64,000 nucleotides of DNA from Lewinellaceae bacterium (GTDB lineage Bacteria > Bacteroidota > Bacteroidia > Chitinophagales > Saprospiraceae): assembly GCA_020636405.1 (NCBI GenBank), contig JACJXW010000008.1, positions 186,001 through 250,000 on the forward strand, in the 5' to 3' direction. The translations under genes were made by a program, and so were the position numbers. The notes beneath the pieces were generated by a model. That model was not told the origin of the DNA and did not search any database. It saw only the letters and a program-made list of their open reading frames with translations. Shown here in pieces: positions 8,634 through 15,466 of the stretch; the first letter of the stretch is position 1; every line of letters begins with the position of its first letter.

Positions 8634-9539
8634 ATGTCGGTAACGGTACAGAACCTGACCAAAATATACGGAGCGCAGAGGGCGGTCGACCGCATCTCTT
8701 TCCAGGCCAAAGCCGGGGAGGTGCTGGGCTTTCTTGGCCCCAATGGTGCAGGTAAGACCACCACAATGAAAATCATCACCTCTTTCCTCCCTCCGGATGA
8801 AGGGGTGGCCACTGTCTGTGGCTTCGATGTGTCGAAGCAGCCGATGGAATCCCGGCGGCGCATTGGTTATTTGCCCGAGCACAACCCCCTCTATAAGGAT
8901 ATGTATGTTCGGGAATACCTGGCCTTTATCGCCGGCCTCCACAAACTTGCGAACGTCCGGCAGCGGGTAGGGGAGATGATCGAGATGACCGGCCTGGGCC
9001 GCGAGCAGCACAAACAGATCGGTGCGCTCTCCAAAGGGTACCGGCAGCGGGTGGGCCTGGCCCAGGCCATGCTCCACGACCCGGATGTGCTCATTCTCGA
9101 TGAACCCACTTCCGGCCTGGACCCCAATCAACTGGCGGACATCCGCAAGCTGATCCGTCAGCTGGGGCAGGAGAAAACCGTGATATTCTCCACCCACATC
9201 ATGCAGGAAGTTAAAGCGATATGCGACCGGGTGCTCATCATCAACCGGGGAAAGATCGTCGCCGACGATTCTATCGAAGGCCTGCAGCGCCGCATCGCCG
9301 CTGAATCGGCGGTTACTGTGGAATTCGAGAAAATGCCGCCAAAGAAAGCCCTGGCCGGCCTGCCTCACCTTCGGGAGTTGCGCGAATTGGGCAAGAACCG
9401 GTTTCAGCTTATTTCCGGCCCGGAAGCCGACCTGCGGGCGGCCATCTTCGACTTTGCAGTGGAGCACCACATCAAATTGCTGGAACTGCACAAGGAGGTA
9501 TACGAGATCGATGAGGTTTTCCAAAAACTGACCCAATAG
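8634..9539 (+). CDS. gldA: Gliding motility ABC transporter ATPase GldA
   Basis: ATP-binding subunit of the GldAFG ABC transporter needed for gliding in Flavobacterium. The 301-residue protein has Walker A GPNGAGKT (35-42), a Q-loop in GYLPEHNPLY, signature LSKGYRQRVG, Walker B VLILDEPTSGLDP and the switch His in STHIMQE. The C-terminal region (about 220-300) is the extra domain seen in GldA and NatA-type exporters. GYLPEHNPLYKDMYVREYL is typical of GldA. Its permease gldF and the auxiliary gldG follow on the same strand, with one small secreted-protein gene starting 3 bp after the gldA stop. The ATPase acts at the cytoplasmic face of the inner membrane. The transported substrate is unknown in the family. 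Confidence 0.92.
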   Translation: MSVTVQNLTKIYGAQRAVDRISFQAKAGEVLGFLGPNGAGKTTTMKIITSFLPPDEGVATVCGFDVSKQPMESRRRIGYLPEHNPLYKDMYVREYLAFIAGLHKLANVRQRVGEMIEMTGLGREQHKQIGALSKGYRQRVGLAQAMLHDPDVLILDEPTSGLDPNQLADIRKLIRQLGQEKTVIFSTHIMQEVKAICDRVLIINRGKIVADDSIEGLQRRIAAESAVTVEFEKMPPKKALAGLPHLRELRELGKNRFQLISGPEADLRAAIFDFAVEHHIKLLELHKEVYEIDEVFQKLTQ

Positions 9540-9542
9540 GCC

Positions 9543-10214
9543 ATGAAGCTTCGCTGGTGCACATATATTATCCTTCTGCTTGAAACTGCTGTTGTGGTTG
9601 CTCAGGGAGACAGTGTACAGGTGACCAGGAATTTTCGTTTTCAGGATGGCATCTACCTGTCTTTCGAAGACCTGCAGGCCAACCGCCCCGCGCTGCGGTG
9701 GGAGGAGGTCGACGCGCAGCTGGTGACCAGCCAGCAGGAATACCTGGCACAGGCGGAGTATATCCGAAGAAAAGAGGGCGGACAACTACCGGCAGATGCC
9801 ATCTGGGGCCTTTGCCTGGAAGGTACCCCCTTTGTGCGCCTGCCGGATACCGCTACCGAAAAACGGGCGATGGTGTTTGCCGCCCTCCGCGTGCGGGGCC
9901 GCATCTGTTATTACACCTATGAGGTAGAGGAAACGCGGATGGTCGAAATAGCGGCGTATAACCCTCTGACCGGCCGCCCTTTTCGCCGCGGCGCCGTTCC
10001 AAGAAAGGTGACGACAATGAGGGAAAAAATGCTGCACTTCGAAGACGGCAGACAGCGCTTCTTTCGCAAAGAGGAGTTCCTGGACTGGATAGCCGATGAC
10101 CCGCAATTGTGGAGCACAGTGGCTGGCCTGTCGGAAGGAGAAGTACAGGAAAAATTGTATAAGTGCCTGCTCATTTACGATGACCGAAACCCGGTTTATG
10201 TGCCGGCAAGGTGA
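9543..10214 (+). CDS. Secreted protein of unknown function in the gld cluster
   Basis: 223 residues with a signal peptide (hydrophobic IILLLETAVVVAQ, cleavage near residue 21) and no other membrane segment. The mature protein opens with FRFQDGIYLSFEDLQANRP, a pattern I have seen in uncharacterised Bacteroidota secreted proteins, and later has IWGLCLEGTPFVRL. No enzyme motif is recognised. The start lies 3 bp after the gldA stop, so it is almost certainly co-transcribed with gldA, although it splits gldA from gldF. A structural or accessory role in the gliding/export cluster is inference from position only. Confidence 0.7.
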   Translation: MKLRWCTYIILLLETAVVVAQGDSVQVTRNFRFQDGIYLSFEDLQANRPALRWEEVDAQLVTSQQEYLAQAEYIRRKEGGQLPADAIWGLCLEGTPFVRLPDTATEKRAMVFAALRVRGRICYYTYEVEETRMVEIAAYNPLTGRPFRRGAVPRKVTTMREKMLHFEDGRQRFFRKEEFLDWIADDPQLWSTVAGLSEGEVQEKLYKCLLIYDDRNPVYVPAR

Positions 10215-10318
10215 GAGTGGTTTGAGGTGTTTTGGTGTTTGGACTGGAATAAATAGACATTCAGGGAAATACATTGACGGCGGGCATTTCTAAGTATTTC
10301 CGCGTGTTTCAGCAAGGA

Positions 10319-10382
10319 TGTCCAGGTACTGAAGTCTAAGTATATCTGTCGAAGCACATAAACCGAAATGCCTGGACAGATA
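10319..10382 (+). promoter_or_regulatory. Mutually exclusive hairpins upstream of gldF (possible attenuator)
   Basis: Two inverted repeats share one arm. TGTCCAGG (10319-10326) can pair with CCTGGACA (10371-10378), and TATCTGTC (10343-10350) can pair with GACAGATA (10375-10382). The second structure is followed by CTATTTTTT, giving it a terminator look, while the first would prevent it. This lies in the 197-bp gap before gldF. The pairing is seen in the sequence; an attenuation function is inference, and the 24- and 44-nt loops make both stems modest. Confidence 0.3.
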
Positions 10383-10411
10383 CTATTTTTTAAAGTTGCT
10401 TAAAAATTTCT

Positions 10412-11143
10412 ATGCTGAGCATATTCTTAAAGGAGGTCAACGCATTCTTCAGCTCCCTGATCGGGTACATCGTCATTGGGGTTTTCCTGGTCATTATGGG
10501 GCTGATGATGTTCGTATTTCCGGACACGAGCCTGTTGAACTACAACTATGCTTCGCTGGGCCAGCTGTTTGAGATTGCCCCGATGATCTTTATTTTTCTC
10601 ATTCCGGCCATCACCATGCGGTCTCTGGCTGAAGAACAGCAGGCCGGCACCATCGAACTGCTGGTGACGCGGCCTATCACCGACCTGCAGATCATTATGG
10701 GAAAGTATTTCGCCAGTATGGTGCTGCTGGCGTTTGCCCTGTTGCCCACCGGACTGTATTATTACACCGTTTACCAGTTGGGGTCGCCGCAGGGGAATAT
10801 CGATTCCGGGGCAGTCCTGGGATCGTACCTCGGCCTGTTTCTGCTGGCAGGCGCCTTTGCGGCCATCGGCTTGTTTGCCTCTTCCTTATCCAATAACCAG
10901 ATCGTCGCCTTCATTGTGGCGGCCTTCCTTTGCTTTTTTATTTACTGGGGGTTCGACTTCCTAAGCCGGCTACCGGCCTTTGTGGGAAAGGTGGACGATG
11001 TGGTGCAGATGTTCGGCATCGATTACCACTACAATTCGATAAGCAGAGGACTGATAGACAGCCGGGATATTATCTACTTCTTTTCCGTGATCGCTCTGTT
11101 TATCATGATGACGCTGGTGTCGCTGGAACGGAGGAAATGGTAG
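10412..11143 (+). CDS. gldF: Gliding motility ABC transporter permease GldF
   Basis: Inner-membrane permease of the GldAFG transporter, 243 residues, usual length for the family. Six hydrophobic helices are visible (for example around residues 17-38, 55-72, 99-120, 138-158, 162-185 and 215-237). The ABC-2 type motif AEEQQAGTIELLVTRPIT lies at about 72-89 and ends with TD LQIIMGKY, characteristic of GldF and NosY-like permeases. It follows gldA and one interposed gene and precedes gldG by 93 bp. The ATG at 10412 has an A/T-rich leader without a Shine-Dalgarno sequence, usual in Bacteroidota. Confidence 0.92.
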   Translation: MLSIFLKEVNAFFSSLIGYIVIGVFLVIMGLMMFVFPDTSLLNYNYASLGQLFEIAPMIFIFLIPAITMRSLAEEQQAGTIELLVTRPITDLQIIMGKYFASMVLLAFALLPTGLYYYTVYQLGSPQGNIDSGAVLGSYLGLFLLAGAFAAIGLFASSLSNNQIVAFIVAAFLCFFIYWGFDFLSRLPAFVGKVDDVVQMFGIDYHYNSISRGLIDSRDIIYFFSVIALFIMMTLVSLERRKW

Positions 11144-11236
11144 GGAGAGGGGTACCTTCGTGTGTGCGTAAGTATGTGGACGGGATTAGTGAATTAGCGA
11201 ATACACAAGAGCCCGGATCCACCAATGAACCACTAA

Positions 11237-12973
11237 ATGATGAGTAAGCAAAAAAATACCAACAATAGAAAGGCGCAATCCCTGCTGCAGCTGCTCTTGT
11301 TTGCAGGGGTGTTGTTGTTTTTGAATATTCTGGCCAATGCCCGCATCAGCGGCAGGGCGCTGTACACCTATCTGGATATGACGGAAGAGAAGCGTTTTAC
11401 CATGACCGGCGCCACCCGGCGCCTGCTGGAAAACCTCGACGACGTCGTTTACATCAAAGTCTTGCTGGAGGGAGAGTTCCCGGCGGGCTTTAAGCGCCTG
11501 CAGGCAGCCACCCGCGATGTGCTGGACGATTTCCGTTCATCATCCGGGTATATCGAATACGAATTTGAGGACCCGGGAGCCGGGACCGCCGAGGAGGTCA
11601 ACCAACGCCGGGAGCAGCTGTCCAAGGACGGCATCAACCCCGTCAACCTTCGCGTGAAGGGGGTAGAGGGCACCTCTGAAAAACTGATCTATCCCTATGC
11701 CACGCTCTATTACAAAAACCGGAGCTTTATCGTCAACCTGCTGGAGAACGAGGTGCCGGGCGTTCCGCCCGAAGTGACCCTCAACAATTCGGTGGGCCTG
11801 CTGGAATACAAGCTGGCCAATGCCATCCAGAAGTTGCAGCTGGTGCGCAAGCCGAATATCTTATTCACTGCCGGGCAGGGTGAGCTGAGCCCTATGGAGA
11901 CGGCCAGCCTGGAAAAATCCCTGCGCGAGTTTTACGAAACGGGTAGGGTGAATCTCGACAGTGTGGTCAATATCGGCCCGGAGGCCTCGGTGCTCATCAT
12001 TGCCAAACCAACCCGGCGCTTTTCAGAAAAGAACAAGTTCAAGATCGACCAGTATATTATGAACGGCGGCAAGGTGCTCTGGCTGCTGGATAAGGTGGCC
12101 GTCAGCCTGGACAGCCTGCGCGGGCGCCAGAGTTATTACCCGAACGAATATGACCTCAACCTGGACGACCTCTTGTTCAAGTACGGCATAAGGATACAGC
12201 CTGACCTGGTATTGGACATCCAGTGCTCTACCATCCCCCTGGCCACCGGCCTGGTGGGCAACGCCCCGCAGTTCGATTACTTCCGCTACCCCTACCACCT
12301 GGTCGTCACGCCACAGTCGCCCCACCCGGTGGTGAAAAGCCTGGGTGCGGTAAACCTGCTCTACGCCAGTTCCATCGACACCGAAGTCAAAACGAAGACC
12401 GAAGTACAAAAGACGGTACTGCTGAAGTCCTCTCCCAATACCCGGGTACAGCTTATTCCAGTAGAGATGAATTTTGATTTTCTGCGTTACGACCTGGATC
12501 CTACCAAATTCAATCAGGAACCGCGTACCCTGGCCCTGGCCCTGGAGGGGGTATTCCCCTCCATGTATGAAAACCGGGTGACCGAGAGCCTCCTGGATGG
12601 GCTCAACCAGTTGGGGCTGGAGTTCAAACCCCAGAGCGAACCCACAAAGATGATCGTCGTATCGGATGGCGATGTGGCCAAGAATAAGATCAACCCCAAC
12701 AACCAATCATACAGCCCGCTGGGCTACAATGAATACGACCGCTATCTCTTCGCCAATAAAGACCTGCTGGTGAATGCACTGGAATACCTTTTAGACGATA
12801 ACGGCGTCATCGAGGCCCGCGGCAAAGAGGTACGCCTGCGCCTGCTGGATACGGTTAAGGCCCAACGGGAAAGTACCCATTGGCAATTGCTCAATATCGG
12901 GTTGCCGCTCGTTTTCCTGCTGGCCTTCGGCCTGCTGTTCAACTGGATTCGGAAGAAGCGGTATGCAGGGTGA
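11237..12973 (+). CDS. gldG: Gliding motility ABC transporter auxiliary protein GldG
   Basis: 578 residues with one N-terminal membrane helix (LLQLLLFAGVLLFLNILANARI), a long periplasmic ABC_transp_aux/GldG domain, and one C-terminal membrane helix (GLPLVFLLAFGLLFNWI) followed by a basic tail RKKRYAG. DMTEEKRFTMT near the start, and ITGxGE-like FTAGQGELSPME and NGGKVLWLLDKVAVS, fit GldG and related Wzz-like auxiliary subunits. It works with GldA and GldF in the transporter essential for gliding in flavobacteria. Two ATGs are adjacent (11237 and 11240) and the difference is a single Met. Confidence 0.9.
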   Translation: MMSKQKNTNNRKAQSLLQLLLFAGVLLFLNILANARISGRALYTYLDMTEEKRFTMTGATRRLLENLDDVVYIKVLLEGEFPAGFKRLQAATRDVLDDFRSSSGYIEYEFEDPGAGTAEEVNQRREQLSKDGINPVNLRVKGVEGTSEKLIYPYATLYYKNRSFIVNLLENEVPGVPPEVTLNNSVGLLEYKLANAIQKLQLVRKPNILFTAGQGELSPMETASLEKSLREFYETGRVNLDSVVNIGPEASVLIIAKPTRRFSEKNKFKIDQYIMNGGKVLWLLDKVAVSLDSLRGRQSYYPNEYDLNLDDLLFKYGIRIQPDLVLDIQCSTIPLATGLVGNAPQFDYFRYPYHLVVTPQSPHPVVKSLGAVNLLYASSIDTEVKTKTEVQKTVLLKSSPNTRVQLIPVEMNFDFLRYDLDPTKFNQEPRTLALALEGVFPSMYENRVTESLLDGLNQLGLEFKPQSEPTKMIVVSDGDVAKNKINPNNQSYSPLGYNEYDRYLFANKDLLVNALEYLLDDNGVIEARGKEVRLRLLDTVKAQRESTHWQLLNIGLPLVFLLAFGLLFNWIRKKRYAG

Positions 12974-13044
12974 AAAGGAGTTGGGTAGTTCCTGAAAACA
13001 GGTTGTGGTAAATCTATTGAAAGCTAAAACTAAAAGGAAAGAAG

Positions 13045-14079
13045 ATGAACAGAACACTCGTATTGCTGATTGCCTTCCTGGTGCTGGGCGGAGGAGTATT
13101 TTGGTACTTTACCCAGGGAGAAGATGAAAAGACGACCCTGGCCGGCGCCGACCGCGATTTTGCGGTTAAAAATATCGAACAGATACACAAGATCTTTATC
13201 GCTGACCGAAGAGGAGAACGCACTACCCTGGAGCGCGAGGGGGATCATTGGATTTACAACGGCAAATACAAGGCCCGGCCGTCGGTAGTGACCCCCTTGC
13301 TGGAAGCCGTAGAAAGAGTTCAGGTCAAGTACAAACCGCCGCAGGCCGCCGTGGAAAATATGGTACAGTCCCTGGCGACCGAGGGCATCAAAGTAGAATT
13401 GTATGACAAGAAGGGGGAGCGCATCAAAGCCTATTACGTCGGCGGATCCACTTCTGACGAGCGGGGCACTTATATGATCATGGATGGGGCGGAACAGCCT
13501 TACGTCGTGGACATGCCCGCCTGGGATGGTAACCTGAGCGTGCGCTTCCGGCGCTACGGCGACGAATGGAGGGATAAAACGCTCTTCGCCGAAGAGGTGG
13601 AAAATATCCAATCCGTTTCTATCGAATACCCCAAACAACGCAACCAGTCCTTCGTTCTGGAAAGCACCGATGATGGCTATGAAGTGCGGCCTTTTTACGA
13701 TATCACGCCCCAGATCAAACGCCCATACCGGGAGGGCAGCGCAGAGGCCTTCCTGGTCAACTTTGAGAGTGTCGGGGCAGAAGCTTTCCGCAATGACTAC
13801 TCCGGCCGGGATTCCATCACCCAACTGGTACCTTTCAGTATCATTACCCTGGTAAATAAACAGGGGGATACCACCCAGGTGAAATTGCACCCCATCGTCC
13901 AGGAAAATATCATCTCCCACGACGAAAAAACGGGAGATTATGTCCTTTACAGCAGTGACATCGAGCGCTATTTTGCGGACCTGAACGGAAAGGACTTCCT
14001 TTTATCCCAGCACCTGGTACTACAGAAATTGTTATGGGGGTATGGCTCCTTCTTTAAGGATAACAACTTGTTGAACTGA
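13045..14079 (+). CDS. DUF4340 domain protein, gld cluster
   Basis: 344 residues with an N-terminal anchor or signal (LLIAFLVLGGGVFWYFTQG, about 6-24) and a periplasmic DUF4340 domain: repeating beta segments with IHKIFIADRRGERTTLEREG, WIYNGKYKARPS and VDMPAWDGNLSVRFR. DUF4340 proteins commonly lie next to gldG-like ABC auxiliary genes, as here, and are thought to belong to the same export complex. The start is preceded by an A/G-rich AAAGGAAAGAAG, the best ribosome-binding site in the cluster. It ends 4 bp before the next gene, consistent with one transcript. Confidence 0.8.
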   Translation: MNRTLVLLIAFLVLGGGVFWYFTQGEDEKTTLAGADRDFAVKNIEQIHKIFIADRRGERTTLEREGDHWIYNGKYKARPSVVTPLLEAVERVQVKYKPPQAAVENMVQSLATEGIKVELYDKKGERIKAYYVGGSTSDERGTYMIMDGAEQPYVVDMPAWDGNLSVRFRRYGDEWRDKTLFAEEVENIQSVSIEYPKQRNQSFVLESTDDGYEVRPFYDITPQIKRPYREGSAEAFLVNFESVGAEAFRNDYSGRDSITQLVPFSIITLVNKQGDTTQVKLHPIVQENIISHDEKTGDYVLYSSDIERYFADLNGKDFLLSQHLVLQKLLWGYGSFFKDNNLLN

Positions 14080-14083
14080 GAAT

Positions 14084-15325
14084 ATGAAAAGGCCCCTCCT
14101 CGCCGCCTGTATAGCCCTTACTGCACTGCTCCTTGCCGGCTTTACGGCTTCGGTACGATGGGGCTTCTTTGGGCACCGGCGGATCAATCGCATGGCGGTC
14201 TTCACGCTGCCACCGGAGATGATCGGTTTTTATAAAAAGAACATCGAGTTCATCACCGAGCATGCTGTCGATCCCGATAAGCGGCGTTATGCCACCAGGC
14301 ATGAGGCGGTGCGGCATTATATTGATATCGACCACTGGGGGGTGTATCCCTTCCCGGAAGTGCCCCGTGACTGGACGGAAGCCCTGATGAAGTTTACGGA
14401 AGTGGGCGTTCTTCCTTCCGCCGGGGATACCCTGCGCCTGTACCGGGATACGGTGAGAGAGCAGGCTTTTATCAACCTGGACTACAGCGGGGTGAAACTT
14501 TCGGCGCCTTACCAAACCGCCTACCGAGATTTTTTTGAGCAACAGATCCGCCCTCAGTATTATGAGGATGAATGGAAGGTGGACTGCGACGCCCTGGGCG
14601 CCCTCTTCGGGTTGGGCCCCGGCAGCCTCGACTGCCGATCGGCCTATGCCGTCGACCATTTTTCTGAATACGGTATCGTACCTTATCATCTGCTGCAGAT
14701 GCAATATCGTTTGACGGAAGCTTTTCGCGAGAAGGACCACGGCCGCATTCTGCGCCTGTCCGCCGAAATGGGCCATTACATCGGCGACGCGCACGTGCCC
14801 CTGCACACCACCGAGAACTACAACGGGCAGATGACCAACCAGGTGGGGATACACGCCTTCTGGGAGAGCCGCATTCCCGAGCTTTTCGCTGACGAGCAAT
14901 ACGATTTCTTTGTCGGCAGGGCCGAATACATCGACGACCCCAGTGCGTATTTCTGGGAAGCCGTCCTGGCAAGCCACCAGCTGCTGGACAGTGTTTTGAT
15001 GGTAGAACGCGAGCTCAGTGAAACTTTTCCCGAGGATAAACAATACTGCTATGAAGAACGCCTGGGGCTCACTATCCGCACCCAGTGCCGGGAGTATGCC
15101 AGGGCTTATCACCAACGCCTCTCCGGCATGGTGGAAGCCCGCATGCGGGCCTCCGTTCACGCCATAGGGAGCAGCTGGTATACCGCCTGGGTAGATGCCG
15201 GGCAGCCCGCTCTGCCCGCCTTCGGGGAATACGAGCCCTCCGTGGCCGAACGACAGGAGTGGGAAGAACTGCAACGGCAGGCCCAGGGTGGCCAGTCCAA
15301 GGGAAGGGCCCACGAGAATGAGTAA
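14084..15325 (+). CDS. Zinc-dependent phospholipase C / S1-P1 nuclease-like protein
   Basis: 413 residues with a short signal peptide (LTALLLAGFTASVRWG). The mature protein starts at or near the Trp of WGFFGHRRINRMAVF. In the zinc phospholipase C and S1/P1 nuclease superfamily an N-terminal Trp and nearby His bind the trinuclear zinc site. Later potential zinc ligands are HYIDIDHW (about 85), GHYIGDAHVPLH (about 228-239) and GIHAFWESRIP, the last two being hallmark positions of the fold. The family is found widely in Bacteroidota; substrate (phospholipid or nucleic acid) cannot be told from sequence. It starts 4 bp after the DUF4340 stop, so it is the last gene of the gld transcription unit. 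Confidence 0.8.
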   Translation: MKRPLLAACIALTALLLAGFTASVRWGFFGHRRINRMAVFTLPPEMIGFYKKNIEFITEHAVDPDKRRYATRHEAVRHYIDIDHWGVYPFPEVPRDWTEALMKFTEVGVLPSAGDTLRLYRDTVREQAFINLDYSGVKLSAPYQTAYRDFFEQQIRPQYYEDEWKVDCDALGALFGLGPGSLDCRSAYAVDHFSEYGIVPYHLLQMQYRLTEAFREKDHGRILRLSAEMGHYIGDAHVPLHTTENYNGQMTNQVGIHAFWESRIPELFADEQYDFFVGRAEYIDDPSAYFWEAVLASHQLLDSVLMVERELSETFPEDKQYCYEERLGLTIRTQCREYARAYHQRLSGMVEARMRASVHAIGSSWYTAWVDAGQPALPAFGEYEPSVAERQEWEELQRQAQGGQSKGRAHENE

Positions 15326-15418
15326 AGGCCATTTCGTTGTTCCAACACCATGCCCGGGGTAACTTCCTCTTATTCTGCCAAATAAAGAGTGGAGCTTTTT
15401 TTCAAAGCCTTTTTTCAG

Positions 15419-15426
15419 TAGCTTTG
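15419..15426 (+). promoter_or_regulatory. Putative -7 element (TANNTTTG) for the caspase gene
   Basis: TAGCTTTG, identical to the elements before gldA and popT, lies 40 bp upstream of the caspase start codon at 15467. No clear -33 box is visible. Confidence 0.4.
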
Positions 15427-15466
15427 AAAGGAAAAGTGGGGCTCCACAGAATTGAAACCCAATAGC

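Noticed and set aside
8616..9785. 389-codon open frame antisense to gldA
   Set aside because: gldA has all ABC ATPase motifs; the antisense frame is a composition artefact.
10428..10436. Perfect Shine-Dalgarno-like AAGGAGGTC inside the gldF coding region
   Set aside because: No start codon follows at a suitable distance in any frame with a sensible product; it encodes KEV of GldF.
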